Assembly (NCBI GenBank): GCA_024402495.1
Contig: JAKSTR010000022.1
Coordinates: 1-35,496, forward strand
Source: Treponemataceae bacterium
GTDB taxonomy: Bacteria > Spirochaetota > Spirochaetia > Treponematales > Treponemataceae
Direction of reading: 5' to 3'
DNA length: 35,496 bases
Shown here: positions 1 through 8,735 of the stretch, piece after piece
How positions within the stretch are numbered: position 1 is the first letter of the stretch
Layout of the letters: each line of letters opens with the position of its first letter
Translations under genes and position numbers: made by a program
The notes under the pieces: generated by a model
The model's input: only the letters and a program-made list of their open reading frames with translations
Databases searched by the model: none
What the model was told of the DNA's origin: nothing

Positions 1-21
1 CCGTGTTTTTACCGATTTATG

Positions 22-44
22 AAGTGAGTAGTTTTTCACTTTTT
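22..44 (+). terminator. Terminator-like hairpin at window edge
   Basis: AAGTGA (22-27) pairs with TCACTT (36-41) around an 8-base loop and is followed by a short T run. It may terminate a gene left of the window or form the 5' leader of the peptidase gene that starts at 61. The stem is only 6 bp, so the call is weak. Confidence 0.35.
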
Positions 45-60
45 GAATTTAGGGTGTTTT

Positions 61-3000
61 ATGAAAAAATCTTCAATTATATTAACAGGGGCAATCGCAT
101 TTATGGCGACTTTAGTTTTGGTTGGCTGCCAAAGCGGCGGCAAAAGCAGCAGTGTGTCAGCTTCTTCAGTTTTGCACGGCGCGCAAACCCGCAAAGTTAC
201 TGCTGCAACATTTAACAATAACGGTTTTAGATTAATTGAAAAAAGACAAATTGCCGCGGTTGACGGAACTGCGTATATTCTGGAGCACGTTCAAAGCGGC
301 GCGCACGTATATTACGTTGCAAATGACGACAAAAACCTTTCGTTTGACATAACTGTAAGCACTCCGCCGGAAAACGACAACGGCGCAAACCACGTTCTGG
401 AACATATTTGCCTTGCTTCTACAAAAAGCTACCCCGGCAAAGAAGTTTTTAACGGCGCGGCAAACACCACAATAAACACATACATGAACGCCGCAACTTC
501 AAACACTTACATTGAGTTTCCGTTTGCAACAACAGACCAGCGCCAGTATCAGGCTTTGGCAGATTATTATCTTTCGGCGGTTTTTGAACCGAGCCTTGAA
601 GAATTTGCCTTTATGCGCGAAGGCTGGCGCTACGAAATGGCAGACGAAAATTCGCCGCTTACAATAAACGGCATTGTTTATAACGAAATGAAAGGCGCAA
701 ATGCCAATATTCTGCGCGTGGCAAGCAAAGCCGTAACCGAAACTCTGTTCTGCGACACGCTTGTAAAAAACGATTACGCCGGTGACCCTGAAAATATTCC
801 AAGTCTTTCCGGCGAACAGCTGAAAGCGTACCACCAGAAATATTTTGTGCCGTGCAATACAATTATTGGCATTTACGGCGATGTTGAAATTGAAAGTTTC
901 CTCGAATTCTTAAACGGAAAATGGCTTAGCCGTTACCATAAAACCGGCGACCTTGCCAGAATTGAACAGCAAAAGCCCTTTGAAAAATCAAAATATATTT
1001 TCCGCCAGCTGCCGGTAAGCGCAAATACGCCTACAGCCGGCAAAAGTGCAATTTCAAAAGGCTATGCGCTGACCGGCATAAGCGACAAGGATTTGCCCGT
1101 AATGCAGCTTGCCCTGCGAATCCTGAACAACCAGAATTCGCCGCTTATAAAAAGCCTTAACAAAAGCCGCGTTGCCGACAGCTATTCGGTTTTTGCAAAT
1201 ATTGCCACACGCCAGCCGCAGGTTGAATTTGTAGCCGAAAACATAAATTCCGCAAAAGCCAGCACTTTTGAAAAACTGGTTTTAGACGCGCTGACCCAGA
1301 TTGCAAAAAACGGCGTTGACAGCGACCTTTTTGAAAGCGAAAAAACAAACTTTTACGCCTCTGCCCTTCTTGCCCGGGAAAATACCGAAGTTGGTCTTGA
1401 TTTGCTTAGCGGCATGGCTGCCGACCAGATTACGATTGGCTACCGTTATGCCAGCGCCCAGGCAAGCTATGCCGTGCAGGACGTAACGGTAGAAGATGTT
1501 AAAAACTTTGTAAAAAAATATTTTATAGAAAACAACCACAGTGCGCTGGTAATTGTTGAACCCAAAGCCGGGCTTGCAGAACAGAAAGAACAGGAACTTG
1601 CTGAAAATCTTGCAAACCTTAAAAGCCGGATGAGCGATGCACAGAAAAAATCGGTTGTAAAGAAGACAAAAGATTTTAAAGCCTGGCTTGAAGAAGAAGA
1701 TACGGTTGGCGCAGAAAGCGTAAAAAAATTGCAGGTTCTTACGCCGCAAAACTTAAACCCGGCTTTGGAAAATTACCAGATTGCAGAAACTACAGAAGAC
1801 GGCGTGCGCTATTTAAGCACGAATGCTTCGGAAAAAGCTTTGCTTACCCGTTTTATGCTTAATGTTTCGCACCTTGATAATGAAGAGCTGCAATATGCAA
1901 AATTGTATACCAGCTTAATCGGCGGCTTGCCGGCAGGTACTTACACCGAAGACCAGATTGACTACCAGCTGAGTATGCTGATTCTGGGCATGACATCCCG
2001 CGTGCACGCCCAGTGCGACAATTACAAAACCGAAAATTATTACCCGGTTTTTGATTATTACTGGTTTACCGAGCCTAAAAATGCCCAGAAAGCCGAAAGC
2101 CTGATGACCACAATTCTGTATGATTCAGTTTTAGACCCTAACCGCCTGAAAGTGCTGGTTGCAATGGCAAAAACCAACAGCGAACGCGCCATGCAGAATT
2201 ATGCATATTCCTTTGCGGCAACAAGAGCGCGTGCGGCGTGCTTTGACGGCTATATTCTGGACGATTATTTAAGCGGCGTGCCGTATTATCTGTTTTTGCA
2301 GAAAGTTTACAAGGATATGAACAAAAATCCTTCAGTTGTAATTGAAAAAATACTGAACGTGCGCGACAAGATGCTTTGTGCAAACCAGCCCGTGGTAATG
2401 TACTGCGGCGGCAAGCAGAATCCGCTTGTAAAACCCGGCAAAACTTTGGTCAGCCGCCTTAATTCTTATAAGGGAAAATCTGCCACAAATTATACCGGGC
2501 TGCCAAAACCGGCAAAAAAAGAAGCATTTATCATCAACGATTCGGCTTCAATTGTTTCTGCCGTTACTTTGGACAGCAGCAGGGAACTTGCATATTCAAT
2601 TGCGGCGGATATTTTGACAAACGAATATTATACGCCGAAAATTCGCCTTGAAGGCGGCGCTTACGGCGCAGGTGCAAGCATTAACCGCCCCAATGCCCGC
2701 GCCTATCTTGCCTACAGTTTCAGGGATCCGCAGGCAGATAAAACCATAAGCACTTTTAACATGGTTCCGTTTTTTGCAAAAAGCGCCGGAATAACAGACC
2801 AGAGTATTGCGCCGTACCTGATTGCGTATTATGGTCGTCGCACTGCACCAAACGGTCACTACGGCGAAGCTTTGCTTCATTTCAACAATTACCTTATTGG
2901 CTACACGCCCGAAGCCGAGCTGCAAAATTTGCAGGCGATTGGTTCAGTTAAGGCAAAAGAAGTAATTGAAGCAATGCAGAATATTAACGCACGCAGCCAG

Positions 3001-3084
3001 TACACGGTATTTTTAAGTGAAAGCGAAAAAAAGACGTGCAAGCTTGAGTTTGATCAGGTAATCAGTTTGATAGAAGGAAACTAA
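61..3084 (+). CDS. M16C family zinc peptidase, predicted lipoprotein
   Basis: This is a large insulysin-type metalloprotease of about 1007 residues, the size usual for the M16C (presequence protease, PreP/Cym1) group. The inverted zinc motif HVLEH lies at residues 111-115 (H111, E114, H115), and the downstream EGWRYE segment (187-192) supplies the expected distal glutamate ligand. The family degrades unstructured peptides inside a two-half chamber. The N-terminus MKKSS is followed by a hydrophobic stretch and LVGC, a good lipobox with Cys23, so the protein should be lipid-anchored in the periplasm or on the outer surface. PreP relatives in organelles are soluble, which makes the anchor notable. 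I chose ATG 61 because it gives a proper signal peptide; an in-frame TTG at 43 is less likely. The stop codon abuts the rsmG start, so the two are probably cotranscribed. Confidence 0.88.
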   Translation: MKKSSIILTGAIAFMATLVLVGCQSGGKSSSVSASSVLHGAQTRKVTAATFNNNGFRLIEKRQIAAVDGTAYILEHVQSGAHVYYVANDDKNLSFDITVSTPPENDNGANHVLEHICLASTKSYPGKEVFNGAANTTINTYMNAATSNTYIEFPFATTDQRQYQALADYYLSAVFEPSLEEFAFMREGWRYEMADENSPLTINGIVYNEMKGANANILRVASKAVTETLFCDTLVKNDYAGDPENIPSLSGEQLKAYHQKYFVPCNTIIGIYGDVEIESFLEFLNGKWLSRYHKTGDLARIEQQKPFEKSKYIFRQLPVSANTPTAGKSAISKGYALTGISDKDLPVMQLALRILNNQNSPLIKSLNKSRVADSYSVFANIATRQPQVEFVAENINSAKASTFEKLVLDALTQIAKNGVDSDLFESEKTNFYASALLARENTEVGLDLLSGMAADQITIGYRYASAQASYAVQDVTVEDVKNFVKKYFIENNHSALVIVEPKAGLAEQKEQELAENLANLKSRMSDAQKKSVVKKTKDFKAWLEEEDTVGAESVKKLQVLTPQNLNPALENYQIAETTEDGVRYLSTNASEKALLTRFMLNVSHLDNEELQYAKLYTSLIGGLPAGTYTEDQIDYQLSMLILGMTSRVHAQCDNYKTENYYPVFDYYWFTEPKNAQKAESLMTTILYDSVLDPNRLKVLVAMAKTNSERAMQNYAYSFAATRARAACFDGYILDDYLSGVPYYLFLQKVYKDMNKNPSVVIEKILNVRDKMLCANQPVVMYCGGKQNPLVKPGKTLVSRLNSYKGKSATNYTGLPKPAKKEAFIINDSASIVSAVTLDSSRELAYSIAADILTNEYYTPKIRLEGGAYGAGASINRPNARAYLAYSFRDPQADKTISTFNMVPFFAKSAGITDQSIAPYLIAYYGRRTAPNGHYGEALLHFNNYLIGYTPEAELQNLQAIGSVKAKEVIEAMQNINARSQYTVFLSESEKKTCKLEFDQVISLIEGN

Positions 3085-3786
3085 ATGCCGAACAATAATT
3101 TAGACAATGCCGGTGCACAGCTGCAAAAGCTGGGCATCGACCCGAAATATCTGCCCAAACTTCTGGCTTATGCCAAAGAACTTAATATGTTCAACAAAGC
3201 CTACGATCTGGTTGGCGCAGATAATATAGAAGACATTTTTTACAAGCATATTCTGGACAGCCTTGCGCCTTATGCCCGGATAAAAGAACTTGTGGAAAAA
3301 CTTGGTGCCGCCGGGGCAGAATCTGCAATTGTGCATGCTGCGGACGTAGGTTCTGGCGGCGGTTTGCCGGGCATTCCCCTTGCCATCGTTTTTGAAAACG
3401 TGCATTTTACGCTTATTGAAAGAATGAGCAAGCGCTGCGCATTTTTGGAAAACTGCAAGCTGCTTTTGGGCTTAAGCAACGTAGATATTTTAAATACTGA
3501 AGCCGAAAAAGCGCCCAAAAAAGCTTTCGATTTGGTAGTTTTCCGCGCTTTCCGCCCGCTGGATGAAGCAATGACAAAAACGCTTTTGGCTTTGCCTAAA
3601 GATACCGGGCTTTTGGCGGCGTACAAGGCAAAAAAAAGCAAAATTGAAGAAGAAATGAAAAATATTTCGGCGCTTGTACCAAAATGGCAGGCGCTGAAAA
3701 TAGAAGCCCCGTTTTTGGGCGACGGCAAGGAAGAACGGGAACGCCACCTTGTGCTGATAGCCCAGAACGCCTGCAATATATTTTAA
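3085..3786 (+). CDS. rsmG: 16S rRNA (guanine-N7) methyltransferase RsmG (GidB)
   Basis: RsmG methylates N7 of a conserved guanine in the 530 loop of 16S rRNA (G527 in E. coli) using S-adenosylmethionine. The SAM-binding loop DVGSGGGLPG begins at D87, and the N-terminal segment with HILDSLAP at about residues 56-63 is typical of the family. The 233-residue length fits. The start codon follows the stop of the peptidase gene with no gap, and the ribosome binding site GAAGGA lies inside the end of that gene, so translation is probably coupled. Loss of RsmG gives low-level streptomycin resistance in several bacteria. The transcript ends at the hairpin from 3804. Confidence 0.94.
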   Translation: MPNNNLDNAGAQLQKLGIDPKYLPKLLAYAKELNMFNKAYDLVGADNIEDIFYKHILDSLAPYARIKELVEKLGAAGAESAIVHAADVGSGGGLPGIPLAIVFENVHFTLIERMSKRCAFLENCKLLLGLSNVDILNTEAEKAPKKAFDLVVFRAFRPLDEAMTKTLLALPKDTGLLAAYKAKKSKIEEEMKNISALVPKWQALKIEAPFLGDGKEERERHLVLIAQNACNIF

Positions 3787-3803
3787 CGCTTTTTACCCGA
3801 ATG

Positions 3804-3831
3804 CCCTGCACTACCACGTGCAGGGTTTTTT
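3804..3831 (+). terminator. Rho-independent terminator after rsmG
   Basis: CCCTGCAC (3804-3811), a 6-base loop and GTGCAGGG (3818-3825) are followed by six T. The same hairpin with one loop change recurs at 4832-4853, after the M48 gene. Confidence 0.85.
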
Positions 3832-3833
3832 AT

Positions 3834-3855
3834 AAAAAAGCGCAGTTTGCGGTCT
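3834..3855. repeat. Possible fragment of the 185-bp repeat
   Basis: The segment reads AAAAAAGCGCAGTTTGCGG and resembles the left end of the repeat copies at 5387 and 9179 (AAAAAAGCAGCGCAGTTTGC) with a 3-base deletion. It is short, so chance similarity is possible. Confidence 0.3.
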
Positions 3856-3900
3856 TGCGCAATATATTTTGCCCGAATGCTATGTTTACATACCGTTAAC

Positions 3901-3930
3901 TTGATATTTATCTGTTTTTCTGCTTATAGT
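3901..3930 (+). promoter_or_regulatory. Sigma-70-type promoter for the M48 peptidase
   Basis: TTGATA (3901-3906) and TATAGT (3925-3930) are separated by 18 bp. The predicted transcription start near 3937 gives a leader of roughly 67 bases before ATG 4004. Confidence 0.55.
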
Positions 3931-4003
3931 AAAACTCTGATTAATTTCTGTAATGTGCAGAATTATTCAATCTCAAAAAAAAGTTTCATTAGGAGTAGAG
4001 AAA

Positions 4004-4822
4004 ATGAAAGTTAGGGTATGTAAAAAAGAGAACGTTCTTTTTGCACTGAAAGTGATTTTTACGCCGGTTGTATTGTTCGCAATAATTATTGGTTTTGCTT
4101 TTTGTGTAATGGATACAAATCCGGAAGAAGTGTCGCCGCTTGCGGTTCTTCCTGTGTTTATTTTTTATTTCCTGCTGATTGCTGTCTGGGTTTATTTTAG
4201 AAAAATATTTCTTGTCGGTTATTTAAAGGGCAATGGTGTAGAAATAAATCAGGAACAGTTTCCAGAATTTTACGTGTTTTATCAGAAAATGGCAGAAGAA
4301 CTGAATATGAAAAAACTTCCGCCGCTTTTTGTCTTGCAGGAAGGTGGCTCGCTGAATGCTTTTGCAATAAGATTTTCCTGCAAAAACTACATAGCCATTT
4401 TTTCTGATATTTTTGAATTGTACGACACGGAACCGGAAGTTGTTAAGTTTGTTCTTGCCCATGAACTTGGTCATGTAAAAAGAAACCACTTGCAGAAACG
4501 TTTTTGGACTGGTCTTTCTTCGCTCATTCCGTTTTTGGGTGCCGCATATTCGCGTGCCTGCGAATACACCTGTGACAACATTGGCTGCGATCTTTCGGAA
4601 AATGGCGCAGAAAAAGGCCTTTTGGTACTTGCAGCCGGTAAAAGTCTTTATGCCAAAATGAATGCGGCAAAATATATTGAAAATGCAAAAAAATCCAGAA
4701 GCGCGTCCGTTGTGTTTTCAGAATTATGTTCAAGCCATCCGTATTTGCCAAACAGAATTAAAAACATTCAAAACGCACCTAAAGTCGAAACTGCCGTAGC
4801 AGGTGAAGCACAGGAAAACTAA
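4004..4822 (+). CDS. M48 family membrane zinc metallopeptidase
   Basis: The 272-residue protein has two N-terminal membrane segments (about residues 10-35 and 45-65) and then a gluzincin catalytic domain. The motif HELGH starts at H153 (zinc ligands H153 and H157, catalytic E154). The third ligand is probably E187 in the segment CEYTCDNIGCDL, which corresponds to the family's E-x3-D helix. The architecture is that of HtpX/Ste24-like peptidases, which cleave damaged or specific membrane proteins. The cytoplasmic or periplasmic orientation of the active site cannot be decided here. ATG 4004 is preferred over ATG 3953 because AGGAG lies about 8 bases upstream and the membrane helix then starts sensibly. 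The gene stands alone between two nearly identical hairpins. Confidence 0.86.
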   Translation: MKVRVCKKENVLFALKVIFTPVVLFAIIIGFAFCVMDTNPEEVSPLAVLPVFIFYFLLIAVWVYFRKIFLVGYLKGNGVEINQEQFPEFYVFYQKMAEELNMKKLPPLFVLQEGGSLNAFAIRFSCKNYIAIFSDIFELYDTEPEVVKFVLAHELGHVKRNHLQKRFWTGLSSLIPFLGAAYSRACEYTCDNIGCDLSENGAEKGLLVLAAGKSLYAKMNAAKYIENAKKSRSASVVFSELCSSHPYLPNRIKNIQNAPKVETAVAGEAQEN

Positions 4823-4831
4823 CCACAAACG

Positions 4832-4853
4832 CCCTGCACCACCACGTGCAGGG
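4832..4853. terminator. Hairpin after M48 gene, copy of the one at 3804
   Basis: CCCTGCAC (4832-4839) pairs with GTGCAGGG (4846-4853). The T run is only three bases on the plus strand, and the hairpin sits one base from the end of the converging gene at 4855, so it may serve both directions. Confidence 0.65.
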
Positions 4854-4854
4854 T

Positions 4855-5361
4855 TTACGTACACAATTTGATTTCAACGTGTTTGTGGGTTGTGCGCACA
4901 AACCGAAGGAATTTTTTCATGTCGCTGTCGTTTGGCGTTTTGTCCAAAAATACTTCAAAAGGTTTTCGGTCATAAAAATCAAATCGCCACGAATATTCGG
5001 TATTGGTGTTTAGCCTGCCTCTGTAACGTGAAAAAAAATAAATTTCGCCGTAAACCTGCGTAATCGATTTTAAGTTTGAAAAATTATTCTTCAAAGTTCT
5101 GATTCTGCTTTTAAGAATCAGCTTTTCGCCGTCGTATTCAATAGAATTTCTTCTGTTGATTATGATTTTTGCGGCGACAAAGATTATTACAAAGTTAACG
5201 GCTGCTGCAAACTGAAACAAAGGGTTTGTTATGCCGAATTTTTCATCATTCGGTTCTGCTGCAAGCAAAACAAAGGCGCCGTTTATAATCAGCAGGTAAA
5301 ATGCAAAAATGGCATACACGGCATAATTCCATTTGCTTTTAGGCGCACAAATTTTTTTCAT
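4855..5361 (-). CDS. Small membrane protein of unknown function
   Basis: The protein has 168 residues. Two hydrophobic segments lie near the N-terminus (about 13-34 and 49-69) with a short loop between. The soluble part after residue 75 is rich in beta-type sequence, with the pattern EYDGEKLILKSRIRT followed by aromatic strands. This resembles the bacterial PH-like domains found behind two membrane helices in small bacterial proteins, but I cannot assign it to a named family. It converges on the M48 gene and shares the hairpin at 4832. No strong ribosome binding site is visible, only an A-rich stretch. No function can be proposed. Confidence 0.65.
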   Translation of the reverse strand: MKKICAPKSKWNYAVYAIFAFYLLIINGAFVLLAAEPNDEKFGITNPLFQFAAAVNFVIIFVAAKIIINRRNSIEYDGEKLILKSRIRTLKNNFSNLKSITQVYGEIYFFSRYRGRLNTNTEYSWRFDFYDRKPFEVFLDKTPNDSDMKKFLRFVRTTHKHVEIKLCT

Positions 5362-5386
5362 ATTTCAATAATACAAAAAAACCGGC

Positions 5387-5571
5387 AAAAAAGCAGCGCA
5401 GTTTGCAGGTTTCGTACACCAAGTAATAGTTAGAGACAAAGCAAACAGCAAAAGCAAGTCATGCTGAACTTGTTAGCCTTCGGCGGCTGAACACTGTATT
5501 TGTCATGCTGAACTTGGTTCAGCATCCGATTTGTTATTAAAACCAGATTCCGAAACAAGTTCGGAATGACA
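5387..5571. repeat. 185-bp dispersed repeat, copy 1
   Basis: This copy is identical to 9179-9363 except for one base in the segment CCGAAACAAGTTCGG. It contains nested dyads: TGCTGAAC-TTG-GTTCAGCA and ATTCCGA-N6-TCGGAAT. It lies just upstream of the gene ending at 4855 and downstream of the DUF4177-like gene. Reading frames inside it give SELVSES-type peptides, which mark such repeats and not genes. Confidence 0.93.
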
Positions 5572-5674
5572 GTTTGTCCGGTTAGGAATGACAAAACTTA
5601 AAAACCCGGCATTTGATCTGCAAAATATTTTCTTCCTTCTATTAAAAAGCTTTTTTGGGAAAAATTTTGCCATT

Positions 5675-5702
5675 AAAAAAGCCAAGGTTGAGGTCTTGGC
5701 TT
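5675..5702 (-). terminator. Terminator of the island's minus-strand operon
   Basis: On the minus strand AAGCCAAG (5702-5695), an 8-base loop and CTTGGCTT (5686-5679) are followed by a T run (5680-5675). It lies just after the DUF4177-like gene and ends the three-gene minus-strand run. Confidence 0.85.
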
Positions 5703-5708
5703 AATGTG

Positions 5709-5975
5709 TCATATTATTTTTTCAAATATCATAGTAGCTTGTATTTTGTCGCCTCCAAAGAATCCTTTGGAATCAGAAGATGTGGTTGAAATTGTGTGTA
5801 GTCTATACCCTTTGGCAGCTTGTTCGTTAATAGTTCTTTGAAGGTTTGTAAGGCTTGATACACCAGAACCGGTGCCTAAAAATTTTTCTGTTAACACAAC
5901 CTGAAGAACTACGTACATATCGTTTTTTCTGCCTTGTGCTGCAATAACACCTGCATCAAATCCAAATCCTGCCAT
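5709..5975 (-). CDS. DUF4177-like small protein
   Basis: The 88-residue protein resembles the DUF4177 pattern: a hydrophobic strand around YVVLQVVLTEKFLG, a helix containing NEQAAKGYRL (members usually have LN..a..GW.l here) and the C-terminal strand ATMIFEK. The family is small, probably cytoplasmic, and has no settled function. A clear ribosome binding site AGGAG precedes the start. It is the last gene of a minus-strand set with the ankyrin lipoprotein and the DUF975-like gene, 53 bases below the former. The AT-rich composition matches those neighbours. Confidence 0.68.
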   Translation of the reverse strand: MAGFGFDAGVIAAQGRKNDMYVVLQVVLTEKFLGTGSGVSSLTNLQRTINEQAAKGYRLHTISTTSSDSKGFFGGDKIQATMIFEKII

Positions 5976-6028
5976 TAAAAAACTCCTGTTTGTGGTTTAC
6001 TTTTTTACGGATATGCAAAAATAATTTA

Positions 6029-7837
6029 CTACCAATAATATCCATGCGGTGCAGCATCATACAAGATTTTGTATGTTGAATAATAATTATTTTTTATAGT
6101 TGAATTACAATATTCATATGGGTATGAACCATCGTATTTTTCTGCTTTGTTTGCGCCGTTATTTAGTAATACTTTTATTACACTGTCATTTTGGTTTTTA
6201 TAACAAGCTGCAAATAAAGGAGATACTCCGTCTTCATCTTTTGCGTTTACTTTTGCACCATTTCTTATAAGTAGTTCTACAATATCTTTTGAGGGATATG
6301 ATTTGTAGCATTGTGCTAATAAAGGAGTTCGGCTTTTTTGAGATGAACAGATTGTATTAACATCAGCATTTTTACTTATAAGAATTTTTACTGCTTCGTA
6401 ATTATTATTTTCACAGGCAGCATATAAAAGAGTTCTTCCTTCTTTATCTTTTTGAAAAACATCAATAAATTTACCATTCAAAAATAATCGTAGCAGGTCT
6501 TTGTCTTTACAATTTGTTAAAATCCGTGTTTGTTCAGTTATTTCCATTTCACTAACGTGCGGTAGTAAATATTCTGCGGCTTTTTTTGATTCGAATCGAA
6601 TTGCATTAAAAAACTGGTCGTTAAAGTCGTTTTCTGTTTTTGAATTTAACAGTTCCAGCTTTTTTACATTGTCAAATGCAATTAAAATTGTTTTGCCCAA
6701 ACTATAGTCTGAATCAAAAGATTTTATAGATGTAATTAAGTCTTCAAAATTTTCATCAGAAGAAAAGCATGCTGTCCAAAGTGCATTTGTTTTTGTATCT
6801 TCACTTGCATATTTTAAAAGAACTTTTAAATGGTGATTCTTCCCCTCTTCTCTTAAAGGGTTCAACTGCTTTAGTTGCTGCAAATTAGAAAAATCAGAAA
6901 AGAAGTCTTCTGCTTTTTTGTTCCATTTAAATGATGGAGTATTAAGTAGAGCCCAATCTAATGCATGCCAAGTATAATTATCAGTTGCAGCAACATCTGC
7001 ACCAAGTTTACACAAACGTTCTGTTATGTCTGCATTTCTGTTGCAGCGTACAGCCCAAATTAGCGGCGAATAGCCGTCTTTATGTCTTTTATCGTTAATG
7101 TCTGCACCATTATTTTTAAGAACATCAATTACATTCGGATTTGAGTTATACATTGCAGCCCACATAATCGGGGTTGTTCCAAATTGGTTCTGTTCATCAA
7201 TATTACCGCCTTGCTTGCACAAAAAATCAATAATTGATGTATTAGGATTTGTCATGCAGGAAATGCTTAAAAGGCTTGTTGGGTATTGAATTGTAATGGT
7301 GTCGTTAATATTTGCACCTGCGTTTTTTAATTCAGAAAGAACAGTTACATCATTTGCAAATAACGCAGCGTAAACAAAGACAGGTCTTTCTGACCTGTCT
7401 TTAAGTTGAACGTTTGCACCTTTTTTTAACAGGTAACTTACAGCTTTTGTGTTTGATTTTACGTCAGGAACACTATCTAATGCAGCATACAATTCTTCAT
7501 CGTTATCATTAATAAGTGCAATCCTGAATTTAGAAAGACTTTCTGCATACGCAGAAGGGTTTCCGCCTAAAACTGCATAAAACAAAGGCGAATAACCTTC
7601 CGAGTCAAGTTCGTTTACGGATTGTCCCTTTTTTATGAATTTTTCAATTTCAGAAACTTTTCCGTATGCACATGCTTTATAAAAGTCATTAGAAAATTCA
7701 TCTGCTTTTATTGCTGTATTATAGTTTTTTGTTGCAGCCTGACTATTGGGCATTTTTAATGCGTTCTGCATGTTCTTTGTACAAGAAACAGCAAAAAAAC
7801 TTAATGCTAATAATGATAGAATGTATGCCTTTTTCAT
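6029..7837 (-). CDS. Ankyrin-repeat lipoprotein
   Basis: The 602-residue protein starts with MKKAYILSLLALSFFAVSC, a signal peptide ending in a plausible lipobox with Cys19, so it should be lipid-anchored outside the inner membrane. Most of the rest is ankyrin repeats. Clear units begin near residues 80 (YSPLFYAV), 217 (FGTTPIMWAA), 252 (DGYSPLIWAV), 463 (EGRTLLYAAC), about 500 and about 535 (DGVSPLFAAC); helix pairs end in motifs such as NNGADIND and RNGAKVNA. The region around 310-450 is more divergent. Ankyrin stacks bind other proteins, so an envelope-associated binding or inhibitor role is an inference. Only 7 bases separate it from the upstream DUF975-like gene; its ribosome binding site overlaps the end of that gene. 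It is strongly AT-rich. Confidence 0.85.
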   Translation of the reverse strand: MKKAYILSLLALSFFAVSCTKNMQNALKMPNSQAATKNYNTAIKADEFSNDFYKACAYGKVSEIEKFIKKGQSVNELDSEGYSPLFYAVLGGNPSAYAESLSKFRIALINDNDEELYAALDSVPDVKSNTKAVSYLLKKGANVQLKDRSERPVFVYAALFANDVTVLSELKNAGANINDTITIQYPTSLLSISCMTNPNTSIIDFLCKQGGNIDEQNQFGTTPIMWAAMYNSNPNVIDVLKNNGADINDKRHKDGYSPLIWAVRCNRNADITERLCKLGADVAATDNYTWHALDWALLNTPSFKWNKKAEDFFSDFSNLQQLKQLNPLREEGKNHHLKVLLKYASEDTKTNALWTACFSSDENFEDLITSIKSFDSDYSLGKTILIAFDNVKKLELLNSKTENDFNDQFFNAIRFESKKAAEYLLPHVSEMEITEQTRILTNCKDKDLLRLFLNGKFIDVFQKDKEGRTLLYAACENNNYEAVKILISKNADVNTICSSQKSRTPLLAQCYKSYPSKDIVELLIRNGAKVNAKDEDGVSPLFAACYKNQNDSVIKVLLNNGANKAEKYDGSYPYEYCNSTIKNNYYSTYKILYDAAPHGYYW

Positions 7838-7844
7838 TTTTATG

Positions 7845-8684
7845 TTATTCCTGTTCTGCTTCTGCTGTTGATTCTACTGTTGCTGTTTTCTGTTCTTGTT
7901 CTTTATTTTTTTCATTCAGGGTTGAAGTTCTTTCTTCGTTTTCTTCGTCTGTTTCTGCATCTACAGTTTTGCTAATTTCTTTAAAATACATTGCAGATAC
8001 AACTTCGTGATATCCAACAGCAAAAATAAGGCCTAATCCGCAGGTAACAATTCCTATAATGAACCAGCCAAGGAAGCTTAAATCAAGGTTAAATAAAATA
8101 CCTCTGTTTCCGATTGTGTATTTTTTAGAAATTTCAATAGCTTCTCCGGCTGTAATATCTTCTTTTGTAGCTAAAACATATCTTGAATAACTGAATTTAT
8201 AATGAGCCATAACGCCAGGAACAATGAGGAGTAATGCCCATAAAAGAGTAAATAAATAGATTTCTACACCACAGATAGCATATTCAATAAAATATCTTGC
8301 TTTAGAAATTGGCTTAAAAATTGCATTTATTTTAATTTTTTCATTATTTACAATCATTAAAGGTATAGTTGCTAAACATACATAATATGGAAAAATCAGA
8401 GCTGCAAAAATTATAGATCTAAAAAACATGTAAATGCCCCAGCAAATCCACTCAACATCCAGTGTAATGAATGTTAAAGGCAATGTAATTTGTGTCCAGT
8501 TTTGGGTGTAAATAAAATTTGTTAAAACTTTTTCTAAAGGATTGGGAATAAAGAAAACAAAACTAGCAAGAGCAATTGTTATAAGCAGAAAACATAAATT
8601 ACATAAACACAGTATCCATGTCTTTCCGTCTAGCATTTTTTTTGCTTCTTTTTTGAATTTTATTCTGTCAATTGTTACATCCAT
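7845..8684 (-). CDS. DUF975-like integral membrane protein
   Basis: The 279-residue protein has about five hydrophobic segments (near residues 22-46, 85-120, 130-155 and 200-230). The second half, with PGVMAHYKFSYSRYVLA, then AIEISKKYTIGNRG, then LDLSFLGWFIIGIVTCGLG, matches the DUF975 pattern, whose members have several membrane spans and unknown function. A charged tail rich in Glu and Lys fills the last 40 residues and probably faces the cytoplasm. The ribosome binding site AAGGAG is strong. It is the first gene of the minus-strand set with the ankyrin lipoprotein and is transcribed away from the XRE gene across a 171-base spacer. Confidence 0.78.
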   Translation of the reverse strand: MDVTIDRIKFKKEAKKMLDGKTWILCLCNLCFLLITIALASFVFFIPNPLEKVLTNFIYTQNWTQITLPLTFITLDVEWICWGIYMFFRSIIFAALIFPYYVCLATIPLMIVNNEKIKINAIFKPISKARYFIEYAICGVEIYLFTLLWALLLIVPGVMAHYKFSYSRYVLATKEDITAGEAIEISKKYTIGNRGILFNLDLSFLGWFIIGIVTCGLGLIFAVGYHEVVSAMYFKEISKTVDAETDEENEERTSTLNEKNKEQEQKTATVESTAEAEQE

Positions 8685-8735
8685 TTAGGACTCCTTGGTA
8701 ATATAGTTTTTAATAGCTTGAAATTCGGTATTTAT

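Noticed and set aside
5503-5685. A 60-codon minus-strand frame across repeat copy 1, and a similar one at 9222-9404
   Set aside because: The peptides (SELVSES, LNQVQHD type) come from the dispersed repeat itself; there is no ribosome binding site and they are shared between copies.
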